Notes under the pieces: model-generated
Databases searched by the model: none
The model's input: the letters and a program-made list of their open reading frames with translations, nothing else
Told to the model about the DNA's origin: nothing
Shown here: in pieces, positions 8,951 to 16,925 of the stretch
Layout of the letters: the number at the start of each line of letters is the position of its first letter
Position numbering within the stretch: position 1 is the stretch's first letter
From: JBDHWG01 sp046328525
GTDB taxonomy: Bacteria; Chloroflexota; Anaerolineae; Epilineales; JAHCIE01
Length of the DNA: 64,000 bases
Direction: 5' to 3'
Assembly: GCA_046328525.1 (NCBI GenBank)
Contig: JAXLWK010000009.1
Coordinates: 62,001 to 126,000 of the forward strand
Program-made: the position numbers and the translations under genes

Positions 8951-9202
8951 CTACGCCGACGGGATGGTAATCGTCTCCGGCTCGGCCGACTCCTTCTTCT
9001 CCAGCTCGGCGTCGCGCTCGGCCTGCGCCTCAGCGACCAGGTCCTTCCACGACTCGTTTGCCGTGGCGGCGACCGTACCGGCCGCAGACGCCGCGCCAAG
9101 CCCAATCACGACTGCTTTCTTGGCAGCCGGCCGCAGACCAGGAACGAAGGGCGACACTGCGACGACGCCGACCCCAAGAACCACTGCCAAAATACCTTCC
9201 AT
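8951..9202 (-). CDS. small anchored protein, paralogue 1 (DUF5132-like)
   Basis: An 83-aa protein starting MEGILAVVLGVG with AAGGAGAG 6 nt before the ATG. Residues 1-20 form a hydrophobic helix ending in PFVPGLRP. A second weaker hydrophobic helix follows, then the charged helix WKDLVAEAQAERDAELEKK. This layout matches the small proteins annotated DUF5132 that often sit near P-type ATPases (recollection, not searched). It is one of three consecutive relatives. A membrane-surface coat or tether role is inferred from the anchor plus amphipathic helix. Confidence 0.75.
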   Translation of the reverse strand: MEGILAVVLGVGVVAVSPFVPGLRPAAKKAVVIGLGAASAAGTVAATANESWKDLVAEAQAERDAELEKKESAEPETITIPSA

Positions 9203-9290
9203 GGATATCTCTCCTTCATCGGTTGAGGTGAACGAGCAAGAGCCACATTCGTCGGACAAGACTGACCCGGCGCGGTATTCCGACACAGGT

Positions 9291-9545
9291 CTATGGGATG
9301 GAGATTGTGATCGTCTCGACTTCGGCCGCCAACGCCTTCGTTTGTGCCTCAGCCAGCCGCTCGGCCTGCGCCTCAGCGACCAGATCCTTCCACTGTTCAC
9401 TCGCTACGGCAGCGGCGGTCGCGGACACGGCGACGACGGCCAGGCTACCGACAACAATCTTCTTCGCAATCGGCCGCAACCCGGGCACAAACGGCAACAT
9501 GGCAAGAAGGGCAACGGCAAGAATGACAACAAGAATATCTTCCAC
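9291..9545 (-). CDS. small anchored protein, paralogue 2 (DUF5132-like)
   Basis: An 84-aa protein starting from GTG with AAAGGAG 9 nt upstream. The order is the same as in its neighbour: a hydrophobic N-terminus ending PFVPGLRP, an Ala/Val-rich second helix, then WKDLVAEAQAERLAEAQ and a short TITIS tail. Identity to paralogue 1 is high across the anchor and the WKDLVAEAQAER block, so these are tandem duplicates. Function is unknown; the position makes it part of the metal cluster. Confidence 0.75.
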   Translation of the reverse strand: MEDILVVILAVALLAMLPFVPGLRPIAKKIVVGSLAVVAVSATAAAVASEQWKDLVAEAQAERLAEAQTKALAAEVETITISIP

Positions 9546-9563
9546 GGTTTACATCTCCTTTCC

Positions 9564-10166
9564 CTAGCGGTCCCCTGCCAGAAGGCGGCGCGCTTGCTCA
9601 GGCCAGGAGGTTGGGTCCATCAGGCGGTAGTTCGGCCCGGCCTTGGCGAGAATCTCGCGCAGCTGCGCCTCGTCCATCGCTGCCACCTGCTCCAGGCTCG
9701 TCACGTCCGCCGCGGCAAGCACACTGACCACTTTGGGTCCGATACCATCAATGTCAATGAGGCCGGGCTTGGGAGCTACCGTCTCGGCGTGACTGGTCTC
9801 GGCAGCGGCCGGCGCGGCTTCCGCAGCGGGCGTCTCAGCAGCGGGCATCTCGGCGGCGGGCGTCTCAGCAGCGGACATCTCGGCCACGGCTGTCTCAGCC
9901 GGAGCCGCCTCGGTCGCCGCCTCAGCTGTAGGCGCCTCGGCCTCCGCGACCTCGGCCACCTCGGCCACTGCCGCCGCTCCGTCGGCCACCCCGTTCGCCT
10001 TGCCCTTGGACCGCATGTCTTCCAGCTTGTGGCCGGCCGCAGCGGCAACGCCGGCGATGACGAGGGTGCCCTTGACGGCAACCTTCGCCACCGGGCGGAG
10101 CGCCGGCACCAGAGGCGATAGGGCGACAGCGCCCACGCCAATGACGATTACGAGCAGTTCCTCCAT
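9564..10166 (-). CDS. anchored protein with C-terminal helix-hairpin-helix domain
   Basis: A 200-aa protein. The ATG at 10166 (MEELLVIVIG) is chosen because AGGAGG sits 7 nt upstream; an upstream in-frame start would add 22 unlikely residues. Residues 1-20 match the anchor of the two downstream paralogues (SPLVPALRPVAK). A low-complexity Ala/Glu region with repeated AAETPAAEMP units spans about 65-130. The last 65 residues hold a helix-hairpin-helix fold (DIDGIGPKVVSVL, then LREILAKAGPNYRLMDPTSW), like the DUF4332-type domains attached to some ribosomal L21 and NADH-dehydrogenase subunits. It is the first gene of the minus-strand cluster. Confidence 0.75.
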   Translation of the reverse strand: MEELLVIVIGVGAVALSPLVPALRPVAKVAVKGTLVIAGVAAAAGHKLEDMRSKGKANGVADGAAAVAEVAEVAEAEAPTAEAATEAAPAETAVAEMSAAETPAAEMPAAETPAAEAAPAAAETSHAETVAPKPGLIDIDGIGPKVVSVLAAADVTSLEQVAAMDEAQLREILAKAGPNYRLMDPTSWPEQARRLLAGDR

Positions 10167-10328
10167 GTCCTTGCCTCCTGTCGAGCTTGATCGCAGTATG
10201 AGAGTCTGAGTCGGAATGTCTATCTTTGGCATGCTGCTTGCTTCATAGCACGTAGTGATGCGCAGGAAGGCAAGACAGACAACAGTTAGTTACGCCAGTG
10301 AAAATCAAGTAAGGTAGGAGACTTAGGT

Positions 10329-10418
10329 ATGCTGACTTCGATCATCGCTCAGGTTGTCGCCGAGCTTATCATCATCGCCGTGGTCAAACTGGTCACAAAA
10401 TGGATTTCCGGACGCTGA
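10329..10418 (+). CDS. 29-aa hydrophobic microprotein
   Basis: A 29-codon ORF encodes MLTSIIAQVVAELII followed by IAVVKLVTKWISGR: one predicted membrane helix with a basic end. TAGGAG lies 11 nt before the ATG. The size and layout resemble type I toxin peptides (Fst, Ldr, TisB class) and other single-pass microproteins; no antisense RNA can be demonstrated. It diverges from the metal operon and is followed 56 nt later by a 36-bp palindrome. Chance ORF remains possible. Confidence 0.4.
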   Translation: MLTSIIAQVVAELIIIAVVKLVTKWISGR

Positions 10419-10474
10419 CGACATATGTTCGCCCTGCCTCCGGAACCTTTGGCCGGCAATAACCTCTCCCATCG

Positions 10475-10510
10475 AAACTAAGCGCTTGCTCTAGAGCAAG
10501 TGCTTAGTTT
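10475..10510. repeat. 36-bp near-perfect palindrome
   Basis: Arms AAACTAAGCGCTTGCTCT and AGAGCAAGTGCTTAGTTT pair with a single G-T wobble and no loop. It could be a bidirectional terminator for the microprotein or a dimeric regulator site; no U-tract is present. Confidence 0.6.
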
Positions 10511-10693
10511 GCATCTGGCCGCCATGCCAGCATATTCGGCTGCGTGCCCTATTCTACCAGGCGTTTCTGCGTTACGATAGCCCCAAAAGGATGTAGAAAT
10601 GGGCCATAGCCACGCCGGCGAAGGAACCATTCGCCCATCGACGTCGTCTACTCCCCAGACACTCACGAAACGACAGGAAGCGAGGAGACACAC

Positions 10694-11485
10694 ATGCGTA
10701 AGATAGGGTGGATCGCCATGGGGGCCATCGCGGCGGTCGCGGCGATTGTCATTGCGTGGCTCGGCCAGGGCCGCCAGGCGGGGACGTTCGAGCCGGCGGT
10801 CGCCGCCGCCGCCACAACGACGGCCGCTAGCGCAGCGGCAACGCCGGCCGCAGCGTCAGTTGCGAGCGCCCTGCGCACCGTTCAGGTGGTCGGGCGGGGC
10901 GAGGTGTCGGTCAAGCCGGACATGGCGGAGATCACCGTCGGAGTGCAGAGCATCGCGCCGACGTTGGCGGCGGCGTCACAGAAAGCCAACACCGACATGG
11001 ACGCCGTGGTCAAGTCGCTCAAGAGCAGCGGCGTGGCCGACAAGGACATTCAAACCGTGTCCTACAACGTCAACGCCCAGCGCGACAACAACAACAAAGT
11101 GACCGGCTACCAGGTCACGAACATGGTGCGCGTCAAGGTGCGCGACCTGAGCAAAGCAGGGGCGACCCTCGACGCCGCCGTCAGCAGTGGCGCGAACCAG
11201 GTGTACGGGATTAGCTTCACGCTGGCCGACCCGGCCGCCGCCGACAAGGCCGCGCGCCAGGCGGCGATAGACAACGCCAAGGCCCGCGCCGGCGACTACG
11301 CTACGCAGGCGGGCGCGAGCGTGGGGCAGGTGCTCCAGATTAGCGAGACGATGACCGGGCCAACACCGCTCGTGCAGTTCGACGCGGCTCCCAGGGCGGC
11401 CGCGTCGATGTCGGCGGCTGTGCCGGTCCAGACGGGTGAGCTGACGGTGACCGCCCAGGTGCAGGTCGTCTACGCGCTCCAGTAG
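10694..11485 (+). CDS. SIMPL/DUF541-domain envelope protein
   Basis: A 263-aa protein with an N-terminal membrane helix (about 5-22), an Ala/Thr-rich linker and a SIMPL (DUF541, BP26/YggE-like) domain from about 58 to the end. The domain opens with VVGRGEVSVKPDMAEI and includes the family DIQT--Y pattern and the RQAAIDNAKARA helix. YggE-like proteins are secreted or periplasmic and are linked to oxidative stress tolerance; the exact role is unclear. AGGAG lies 8 nt before the ATG. It is monocistronic: a strong hairpin follows the stop. Confidence 0.85.
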   Translation: MRKIGWIAMGAIAAVAAIVIAWLGQGRQAGTFEPAVAAAATTTAASAAATPAAASVASALRTVQVVGRGEVSVKPDMAEITVGVQSIAPTLAAASQKANTDMDAVVKSLKSSGVADKDIQTVSYNVNAQRDNNNKVTGYQVTNMVRVKVRDLSKAGATLDAAVSSGANQVYGISFTLADPAAADKAARQAAIDNAKARAGDYATQAGASVGQVLQISETMTGPTPLVQFDAAPRAAASMSAAVPVQTGELTVTAQVQVVYALQ

Positions 11486-11502
11486 CCAGGGTGTTGGCGG
11501 GG

Positions 11503-11545
11503 CGAGGGCCGAGGCTGGTTAGCCTCGGCCCTCGTCTGTTCTCGT
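11503..11545 (+). terminator. hairpin terminator after SIMPL gene
   Basis: CGAGGGCCGAGGCT and AGCCTCGGCCCTCG form a perfect 14-bp stem with a GGTT loop, followed by a T-rich stretch, 17 nt after the stop. Confidence 0.8.
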
Positions 11546-11560
11546 CAGATTCAGGCAATT

Positions 11561-11613
11561 ATATACTTTCACACGTATATTCCTTGACAAGTATATTACC
11601 GTTGTGGTATAAT
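11561..11613 (+). promoter_or_regulatory. consensus sigma70 promoter with ArsR-type operator, leaderless
   Basis: TTGACA (11584-11589), 18-nt spacer and TATAAT (11608-11613). The ATG at 11620 is 7 nt after the -10 box, so the predicted transcript begins at or next to the start codon. ATATAC (11561-11566) and GTATAT (11575-11580) form an inverted repeat, and GTATAT recurs at 11591-11596 inside the spacer, giving plausible autorepressor sites. Confidence 0.75.
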
Positions 11614-11619
11614 AAGTGC

Positions 11620-11955
11620 ATGCAAGCGATACTCAGTGCTCTCGCCGAACCCAACCGCCTCCACATCGTCGAATTGTTGCGTGACGGCCCGCGCTCCGTC
11701 GGGGAGATCGTCGAACGGCTCGGCATGCCGCAGCCGCAGGTATCGAAGCACCTGCGGGTCCTGAGCAACGCCGGGGTGGTCGAGGTGCACCCGATCGCCC
11801 AACGCCGGATCTACGCGCTGCGGCCGGACACACTCAAGCAGCTCGAGACCTGGGTATCGTCCTACCGACACGTCTGGGAGGAGCAGTACGAACGACTGGA
11901 CGAGTATTTAGCGGAACTGCAAGCAAAGGAGCAAGAGAGTGACGACCAAGACTAG
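11620..11955 (+). CDS. ArsR-family transcriptional repressor
   Basis: A 111-aa winged-helix protein: LAEPNRLHIVELLRDGP, then the recognition helix in PQPQVSKHLRVLSNAGVVE and the wing RRIYALRP. It lacks the ELCVCDL-type metal-binding cysteines, so it belongs to the metal-independent ArsR branch usually coupled to SRPBCC proteins. The ATG at 11620 is chosen over upstream in-frame starts because the promoter places +1 there. It overlaps the next gene by 17 nt. Autoregulation through the GTATAT repeats is likely. Confidence 0.9.
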   Translation: MQAILSALAEPNRLHIVELLRDGPRSVGEIVERLGMPQPQVSKHLRVLSNAGVVEVHPIAQRRIYALRPDTLKQLETWVSSYRHVWEEQYERLDEYLAELQAKEQESDDQD

Positions 11956-12433
11956 CCACCCCATGCACATCACCCTCCCATCGGAGCGCGAGATTCTCGT
12001 GACGCGCGTCTTCGATGCGCCGGCCAAACTCATCTTCGAGGCCCACACCGAATGCGAGCACCTGCGGCGCTGGATCGGTCCGCGCACGGTCACGCTCGCC
12101 CGCTGCGACAACGACTTTCGCGTCGGCGGCGCCTATCGCTTCGTCTACCGCAACCCCGACGGCTTCGAGTTCGCCTTCCACGGCGATTACCGCGAGATCG
12201 TGCCGTACACGCGGCTGGTCACAGCCGAGGTGTACGAGATGGACGAGTACCCCGACATGGAGCCGGCGATCAACACGATGACGCTCGAGGAGCGCGACGG
12301 GCAGACCACAATGACGCTCTTGATGCTCTATCCAACGCCCGAAGCGCGCGATGGCGCCGTGCAGTCGGGCATGGAGCATGGCATGCGCGAAGGCTACGAA
12401 CGCCTGGACGAGCTGGTCGTGGCGCTGACCTAG
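11939..12433 (+). CDS. SRPBCC/AHSA1-domain protein
   Basis: A 164-aa START-like protein of the Activator-of-Hsp90 homology type. It opens with REILVTRVFDAPAKLIFEA, followed by the W-x-GP segment (RRWIGPRTVT), FRVGGAYRF and the C-terminal helix GMREGYERLDELV. The start is GTG at 11939 with AAGGAG 9 nt upstream, inside the end of the ArsR gene. ArsR-SRPBCC pairs are common; the ligand is usually unknown. No cofactor residues are obvious. Confidence 0.85.
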   Translation: MTTKTSHPMHITLPSEREILVTRVFDAPAKLIFEAHTECEHLRRWIGPRTVTLARCDNDFRVGGAYRFVYRNPDGFEFAFHGDYREIVPYTRLVTAEVYEMDEYPDMEPAINTMTLEERDGQTTMTLLMLYPTPEARDGAVQSGMEHGMREGYERLDELVVALT

Positions 12434-12463
12434 CGCGTCGGAAGAACACGTCGCGCCAGCCTG

Positions 12464-12472
12464 TGGTATAAT
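12464..12472 (+). promoter_or_regulatory. extended -10 promoter
   Basis: TGGTATAAT with no clear -35 box, 71 nt before the PA14 surface-protein gene. Confidence 0.4.
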
Positions 12473-12543
12473 AGCTCTCAACGGGCGAGGCCCTGGCTGT
12501 CCTGTCTCTACGCTCTGCCCGCTCTCACCCGAAGGGGCGTGCT

Positions 12544-15204
12544 ATGAGCTGGCGCGACTCATCTCCCGAACGCTCACCCAGTTTCCTGCGCATCGCGCTC
12601 ATCGTCGGTGGCGTGGCGCTTGCCGTCGCCATTGTGTTGGCCGTCTTCATTCTGCGCCGCCAGCCGACTCAGCCCACCATCATCCTGTCCCCCCCCGCCG
12701 GCCCTCCCGGCGCCCTGGTCACGGTCTCCGGCCAGGCCTGGGGCGCTGAGCAGAACGTGGCCGTCTTTCTCTCCTCCCCCCTGGCAACCCAGGGTGAGGA
12801 GGTCGCCGTCGCGCGTAGCGACGCCGGCGGCGGCTTCGCGGTGCAGTTCGGCTACCCCACCAGCGGGCTGTGGCCGAGTCTGACCAGTGTGGATGTCGTC
12901 GCGCGGGCGCTGGATGGGCAGCAGGAAGCGCGCGCGCCGTTCAACGTCCTCCCGCCCACGCCGGCCGGTCCGGTCGGTCTACCGTCCGGTACGCCCGCCG
13001 AGACCGTTACCCCCGCCCCAACCCGCATCGTTGACACCACCACGCCCATGGCGCCGCCGCTCCCACCGGGCGGCGGCTCAGGAACGGGCGGCGGAACCGG
13101 CGGCGGGAGCGGCGCGGGCGGCGGCGGCGCGGCCACGGCGGCCCCCATCGTCACCGCCACCCCCTTCCCGGCCGGCCCGACCACGGAGCGCGTCGTCGGC
13201 CAGGTGCAGACGATCTCCGTGGACATGCGCATCGTCGGCCTGGTCAGTAGCGGCGTCGTGCGGCCCGTGGCGCTGGCCCCGGACGCTGTGATTCTCGATG
13301 CGAACGGCGCTGCCATCGCCCTCCAGGATGTCCCCATGGGCAGCCTGGCCGACGCCCTCGGCGTTGCCGAGGGGCCGTTCTTGCGCGCCTCGCGCTTCAC
13401 CGTCCTGGCCGTGCCGACCCAGCCCCCAACGGCTGTCCCCTCGGCGACGCGCCCGCCGGCCACCTCCACGCCCGTCGTCATCGTCGTGACGGCCACGCCT
13501 CCCCCGGTGCAGCCCACCTCGCCCGTCATCACGGCCTGGCGCGGCGAGTACTGGGCGAACCGCGACCTTGTCGGCGATCCGGCGTTCGTCGAGAACAACT
13601 ACGTTATAGACTTCAACTGGGGCACGGGCGCGCCGGTCGGCCCGAACGGCCAGGTCCTGCCGGCCGATTCATTCTCGGCCCGCTGGACCCAGTCCTTCAG
13701 CCTGAACGACGCGACCTACCGCTTCCATGCCCGCTCCGACGATGGTGTGCGGGTGTGGGTGGACGGCGTTCTGGTCATAGACCGCTGGGTAACCGGCGGA
13801 ACCGGCGGGCAGTTCACCACTGGCGACATCCGCCTCGGCGCGGGCGTCCACTCAGTGCGCGTCGAGTACTTCGAGAGCGGCGGGCAGGCCAACATCAGCG
13901 TCTGGTTCGAGCCGCTGACCATTCGCCGCTGGCGGGCGGAGTATTACGCCAACCGCGACCTGGCCGGCGTCCCGGCGCTGGTGCAGGATGTGAGCAGCAT
14001 TGACTTTGACTGGGGCTACGGCGCGCCCGCGCCCGGCCTGCCCAATAACAACTTCTCGGCCCGCTTCATGCGCGCGGCGACTTTCCAGGATGGGACCTAC
14101 CGCTTCACGACGACCGCCGACGACGGCGTTCGCCTGTGGATTGACGACCGGCTCCTCATTGACGAGTGGCACGACGCATCCGGCACCGTCTACACTTTCG
14201 ACCTGGGGATGACGGCGGGCAGCCACGACATCAAGCTGGAGTACTATCAGAATACCGGCCGCGCCCTGCTCCAGCTCGGCTGGACGCTGCTCAGCACCCC
14301 GACAAGCACGCCCGGCCCTACGTTCACCCGCGTGCCGACCGCAGCCCCACTGCCGCCGACGGCGACGGCCATTCCCCTGGCCCCGTCGTTGACGCCGACC
14401 ACGCCCCCGACGTGGACCCTCACCCCCAGCCCGTCTCCCACACGGGGCGAGGCGAGTCCGACGCCCACGGCCACCTCGGTTCCCGCGACGCCGACACCGA
14501 CGGCCACGGCCACGCCCACGCCCACGCCCACGCCCACAGCCACCGCCGAGGCAATGGCTACGGCCCCGGCCAGCCGCGTCGTGCCGCCGTGGGAGGCGAC
14601 TTACTTCCCGCTCCAGACGGCGACGCTCGAGACGCGCGAGGGCCGCATCAGCAACGTGGCAACATACGGCGCGCCCCCCATCTGCTTCGCCTTCGACATC
14701 AGCGGCTCCGGCGCAGCGCGGCGTGTCGTCGGCTGGCCGGAGGCCGTGACGAGCGCGGCCGGCCTGCCCGCGCCGACGCAGCCGGCCCAGTATCTCAGCC
14801 CCCCCAACTGCCCATCGCTGCCGACAGACCCCAATAGCCGGGTGAGGGTGTACGGCGTACCGCAGCCAGACGGCTCGCTGGCCGCGATTCGCGTCGAACA
14901 AAGCGGCTCCGGGCAGGAACACATTCCGCTCTATACACGTCTCTTCTATGGCGACGGCGAGCTGGCCCAGGTCGCGCCCATCTTCGCCGGCGAGAACATC
15001 TGGGTGAAGACGACCGCGCAGCGCGGCGCGACCCTTGTCCCGGCGGCCCAGGCGGCCCTGGCAGCCCTCCCGCCCGACACCGAGGTACTGGCCTACGGCG
15101 AGCCGAAGGCCGGGACGCCGGTCACGCTCGCCAACGCCCAGGTGTATGCGCGGGTTGCGGGCCAGCCGCAATACAGGCTCGTCTATCCCCAGTCGGGAAC
15201 GTAG
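12544..15204 (+). CDS. membrane-anchored surface protein with two PA14 domains
   Basis: An 886-aa protein. A single membrane helix at about 18-36 is followed by an IPT-like beta domain (about 45-135) and a Gly-rich linker. A second small domain covers about 215-300. Two adjacent PA14 domains lie at about 333-457 and 460-579, each with the W-x-[AG]-EY[WY]ANRDL opening and the DDGVR[LV]W core. A Thr/Pro-rich spacer (about 580-680, DNA built of CGCCCAC units) leads to an unrecognised C-terminal domain. PA14 domains bind carbohydrate in adhesins and glycosidases, so cell-surface glycan or matrix binding is likely. No catalytic domain is seen. Confidence 0.8.
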   Translation: MSWRDSSPERSPSFLRIALIVGGVALAVAIVLAVFILRRQPTQPTIILSPPAGPPGALVTVSGQAWGAEQNVAVFLSSPLATQGEEVAVARSDAGGGFAVQFGYPTSGLWPSLTSVDVVARALDGQQEARAPFNVLPPTPAGPVGLPSGTPAETVTPAPTRIVDTTTPMAPPLPPGGGSGTGGGTGGGSGAGGGGAATAAPIVTATPFPAGPTTERVVGQVQTISVDMRIVGLVSSGVVRPVALAPDAVILDANGAAIALQDVPMGSLADALGVAEGPFLRASRFTVLAVPTQPPTAVPSATRPPATSTPVVIVVTATPPPVQPTSPVITAWRGEYWANRDLVGDPAFVENNYVIDFNWGTGAPVGPNGQVLPADSFSARWTQSFSLNDATYRFHARSDDGVRVWVDGVLVIDRWVTGGTGGQFTTGDIRLGAGVHSVRVEYFESGGQANISVWFEPLTIRRWRAEYYANRDLAGVPALVQDVSSIDFDWGYGAPAPGLPNNNFSARFMRAATFQDGTYRFTTTADDGVRLWIDDRLLIDEWHDASGTVYTFDLGMTAGSHDIKLEYYQNTGRALLQLGWTLLSTPTSTPGPTFTRVPTAAPLPPTATAIPLAPSLTPTTPPTWTLTPSPSPTRGEASPTPTATSVPATPTPTATATPTPTPTPTATAEAMATAPASRVVPPWEATYFPLQTATLETREGRISNVATYGAPPICFAFDISGSGAARRVVGWPEAVTSAAGLPAPTQPAQYLSPPNCPSLPTDPNSRVRVYGVPQPDGSLAAIRVEQSGSGQEHIPLYTRLFYGDGELAQVAPIFAGENIWVKTTAQRGATLVPAAQAALAALPPDTEVLAYGEPKAGTPVTLANAQVYARVAGQPQYRLVYPQSGT

Positions 15205-15294
15205 GAATAGCGCGGGACGGACAACCGCCAGGCGTCATGTGTTTTGCCAATGCCAGGCGTATTATGTAAGCAGGAAGAAGGCAAGAGGCAGCGA

Positions 15295-16875
15295 ATGAAG
15301 ATTGCACGGCTGATCATCGGCGCGCTCCTGTTGACGTTAGCTCTGGGCGCGTGCCAGAACATAGCCCCTCCGCCCGCGCCCCCGACATCGCCCGCGCCCG
15401 GCGGCCAGGCCACGGCGGCTCTCCAAGTCCCGCCCGTCGCGCTGACCACCTCGACGCCGCTGCCGCCCACGCCGGCGCGGCTGACAGCCACGTTGCCCGC
15501 CGCAACCCCAGCGGCCGGGCCGACAGGCGCGACGGCCGCCGCGACACCGGACGCCACAGTCGCCGCGACGGTTGGCGCCGCCCAGGTTCGCCCACCCACG
15601 TCCACGCCCCGCCCCACGTCGGGCCTGCCGTCGGCCACCGGCGCGGCCGCCAGGCCGTCGGCGAGCACGCCGGTGAGCGCCGCCGGCGCGGGGGGCGCAG
15701 CGCCTGGGCAGCCCACCCGGCCCTTGCCGCTCCTACCCACGGCCACGCCGGCGACGCCGGCAGCCGCGGCGGCCGCGGTCAGCGGCCCCAGCAAGATCAT
15801 CCTGTACGTCCAGGACCAGGCCTTGTGGGCAGCCGGGTTTGACAGTTCGCCGGCGCGGCAGATCTCGCCGGACAACTTCTACCCAACGCCCTCCGGCGCG
15901 CAGCTCGTCGTGCCGGCCAACACCTCGCCTGACGCGCGCTGGGTCATCGGTATGTCCACCAAGAACAATGGCGAGACCTGGCTCTTCTCCACCAGCGGCC
16001 AGGCGCAGCGCAAGCTCAGCGATGGCCCGCTTGTGACCACGTGGGCGCCCAACAGCCAGGGGTACGCCTGGGCCGACGAGAAGGGCGTCTACACGTCCGG
16101 CGTGAACGAGGGCAGCGGAACCCTCACCGTGTGGCAGGCGCCGGCGGGCACGACCGTCGTGCCGCAGGCTATCGCGTGGACGCCCAGTGGCGCCCAGATC
16201 GCGTTCTTGACGCGCCAGGCGGCCGACGGCCCGCTGACGCTGCGCGTGATCTCGGCCAGTGGCGGCGCGCCCAAGACCCTGCTGGAAAGCAAGGTCGTCG
16301 AGGGTCAGTTCGGACCTGACGTCCTCCAGTGGTCGCCCGACGCCTCGGCCATCGCGTGGCTCAACGCCCAGCCGCCGCGCGTCGTCCGCCTCAAGGGCGA
16401 GCCGGCGACGGACCTGCCCGGCGCCGACGTCGGCTACCTCGGCTTCTCCCGTGATGGGAAGCGCCTGATCGCCGTCTGGGGCAGCAAGGACGAGAGCGGC
16501 ATCGGCACCACCGACCTCCAGGGCCAGGATCGCCGCGCCGTCGCCACGGACAAGGGCGGCTTTGCGACGGCGGCCTGGTCGCCCGACGGCAAGAAGGTCG
16601 CGTACATCAAGCTCCCCGACGCCGGCCCGTCGGAGCCGTCCCAGTATGAGCTGTGGCTGGCCGACGCCGACGGCAGCAATGCCCGTCGGATTGGCGAAAA
16701 CGCCGCAATTGCGCCCGTGACCGTCGAGTGGCTCACGCCCACGTCGCTGCTCGTGGCAAGCGTGAGCGGCGAACAGAAGGTGAACCTGCTCCGCGCGGAC
16801 ACCACCAGCGGCGCGATCCAGACCCTCATCAAGGACGCCGGCTGGTTCTTCGCCACCGCGCCGCAGCGTCCGTAA
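15295..16875 (+). CDS. lipoprotein with TolB-like beta-propeller
   Basis: A 526-aa protein. The ATG at 15295 gives a clean lipoprotein signal with lipobox LGAC (Cys20); upstream starts would bury it. A Pro/Thr/Ala-rich linker runs to about residue 165. A WD40/TolB-like propeller follows, recognisable from repeated SPD-x-S/G blades (SPDASAIAWLNAQ, SPDGKKVAYIKL). The propeller probably displays a binding surface outside the membrane. It lies 90 nt after the PA14 gene and 50 nt before the LysM gene, so the three may form one envelope operon. The ligand is unknown. Confidence 0.8.
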   Translation: MKIARLIIGALLLTLALGACQNIAPPPAPPTSPAPGGQATAALQVPPVALTTSTPLPPTPARLTATLPAATPAAGPTGATAAATPDATVAATVGAAQVRPPTSTPRPTSGLPSATGAAARPSASTPVSAAGAGGAAPGQPTRPLPLLPTATPATPAAAAAAVSGPSKIILYVQDQALWAAGFDSSPARQISPDNFYPTPSGAQLVVPANTSPDARWVIGMSTKNNGETWLFSTSGQAQRKLSDGPLVTTWAPNSQGYAWADEKGVYTSGVNEGSGTLTVWQAPAGTTVVPQAIAWTPSGAQIAFLTRQAADGPLTLRVISASGGAPKTLLESKVVEGQFGPDVLQWSPDASAIAWLNAQPPRVVRLKGEPATDLPGADVGYLGFSRDGKRLIAVWGSKDESGIGTTDLQGQDRRAVATDKGGFATAAWSPDGKKVAYIKLPDAGPSEPSQYELWLADADGSNARRIGENAAIAPVTVEWLTPTSLLVASVSGEQKVNLLRADTTSGAIQTLIKDAGWFFATAPQRP

Positions 16876-16925
16876 CGCGCGACAACTATCGAACCACCTA
16901 CCAGTCTCGAAAGGAGGAGACTCCC

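Noticed and set aside
14500..14545. CGCCCAC tandem repeat as a satellite or recombination site
   Set aside because: It encodes the Thr/Pro spacer of the PA14 protein and needs no other explanation.
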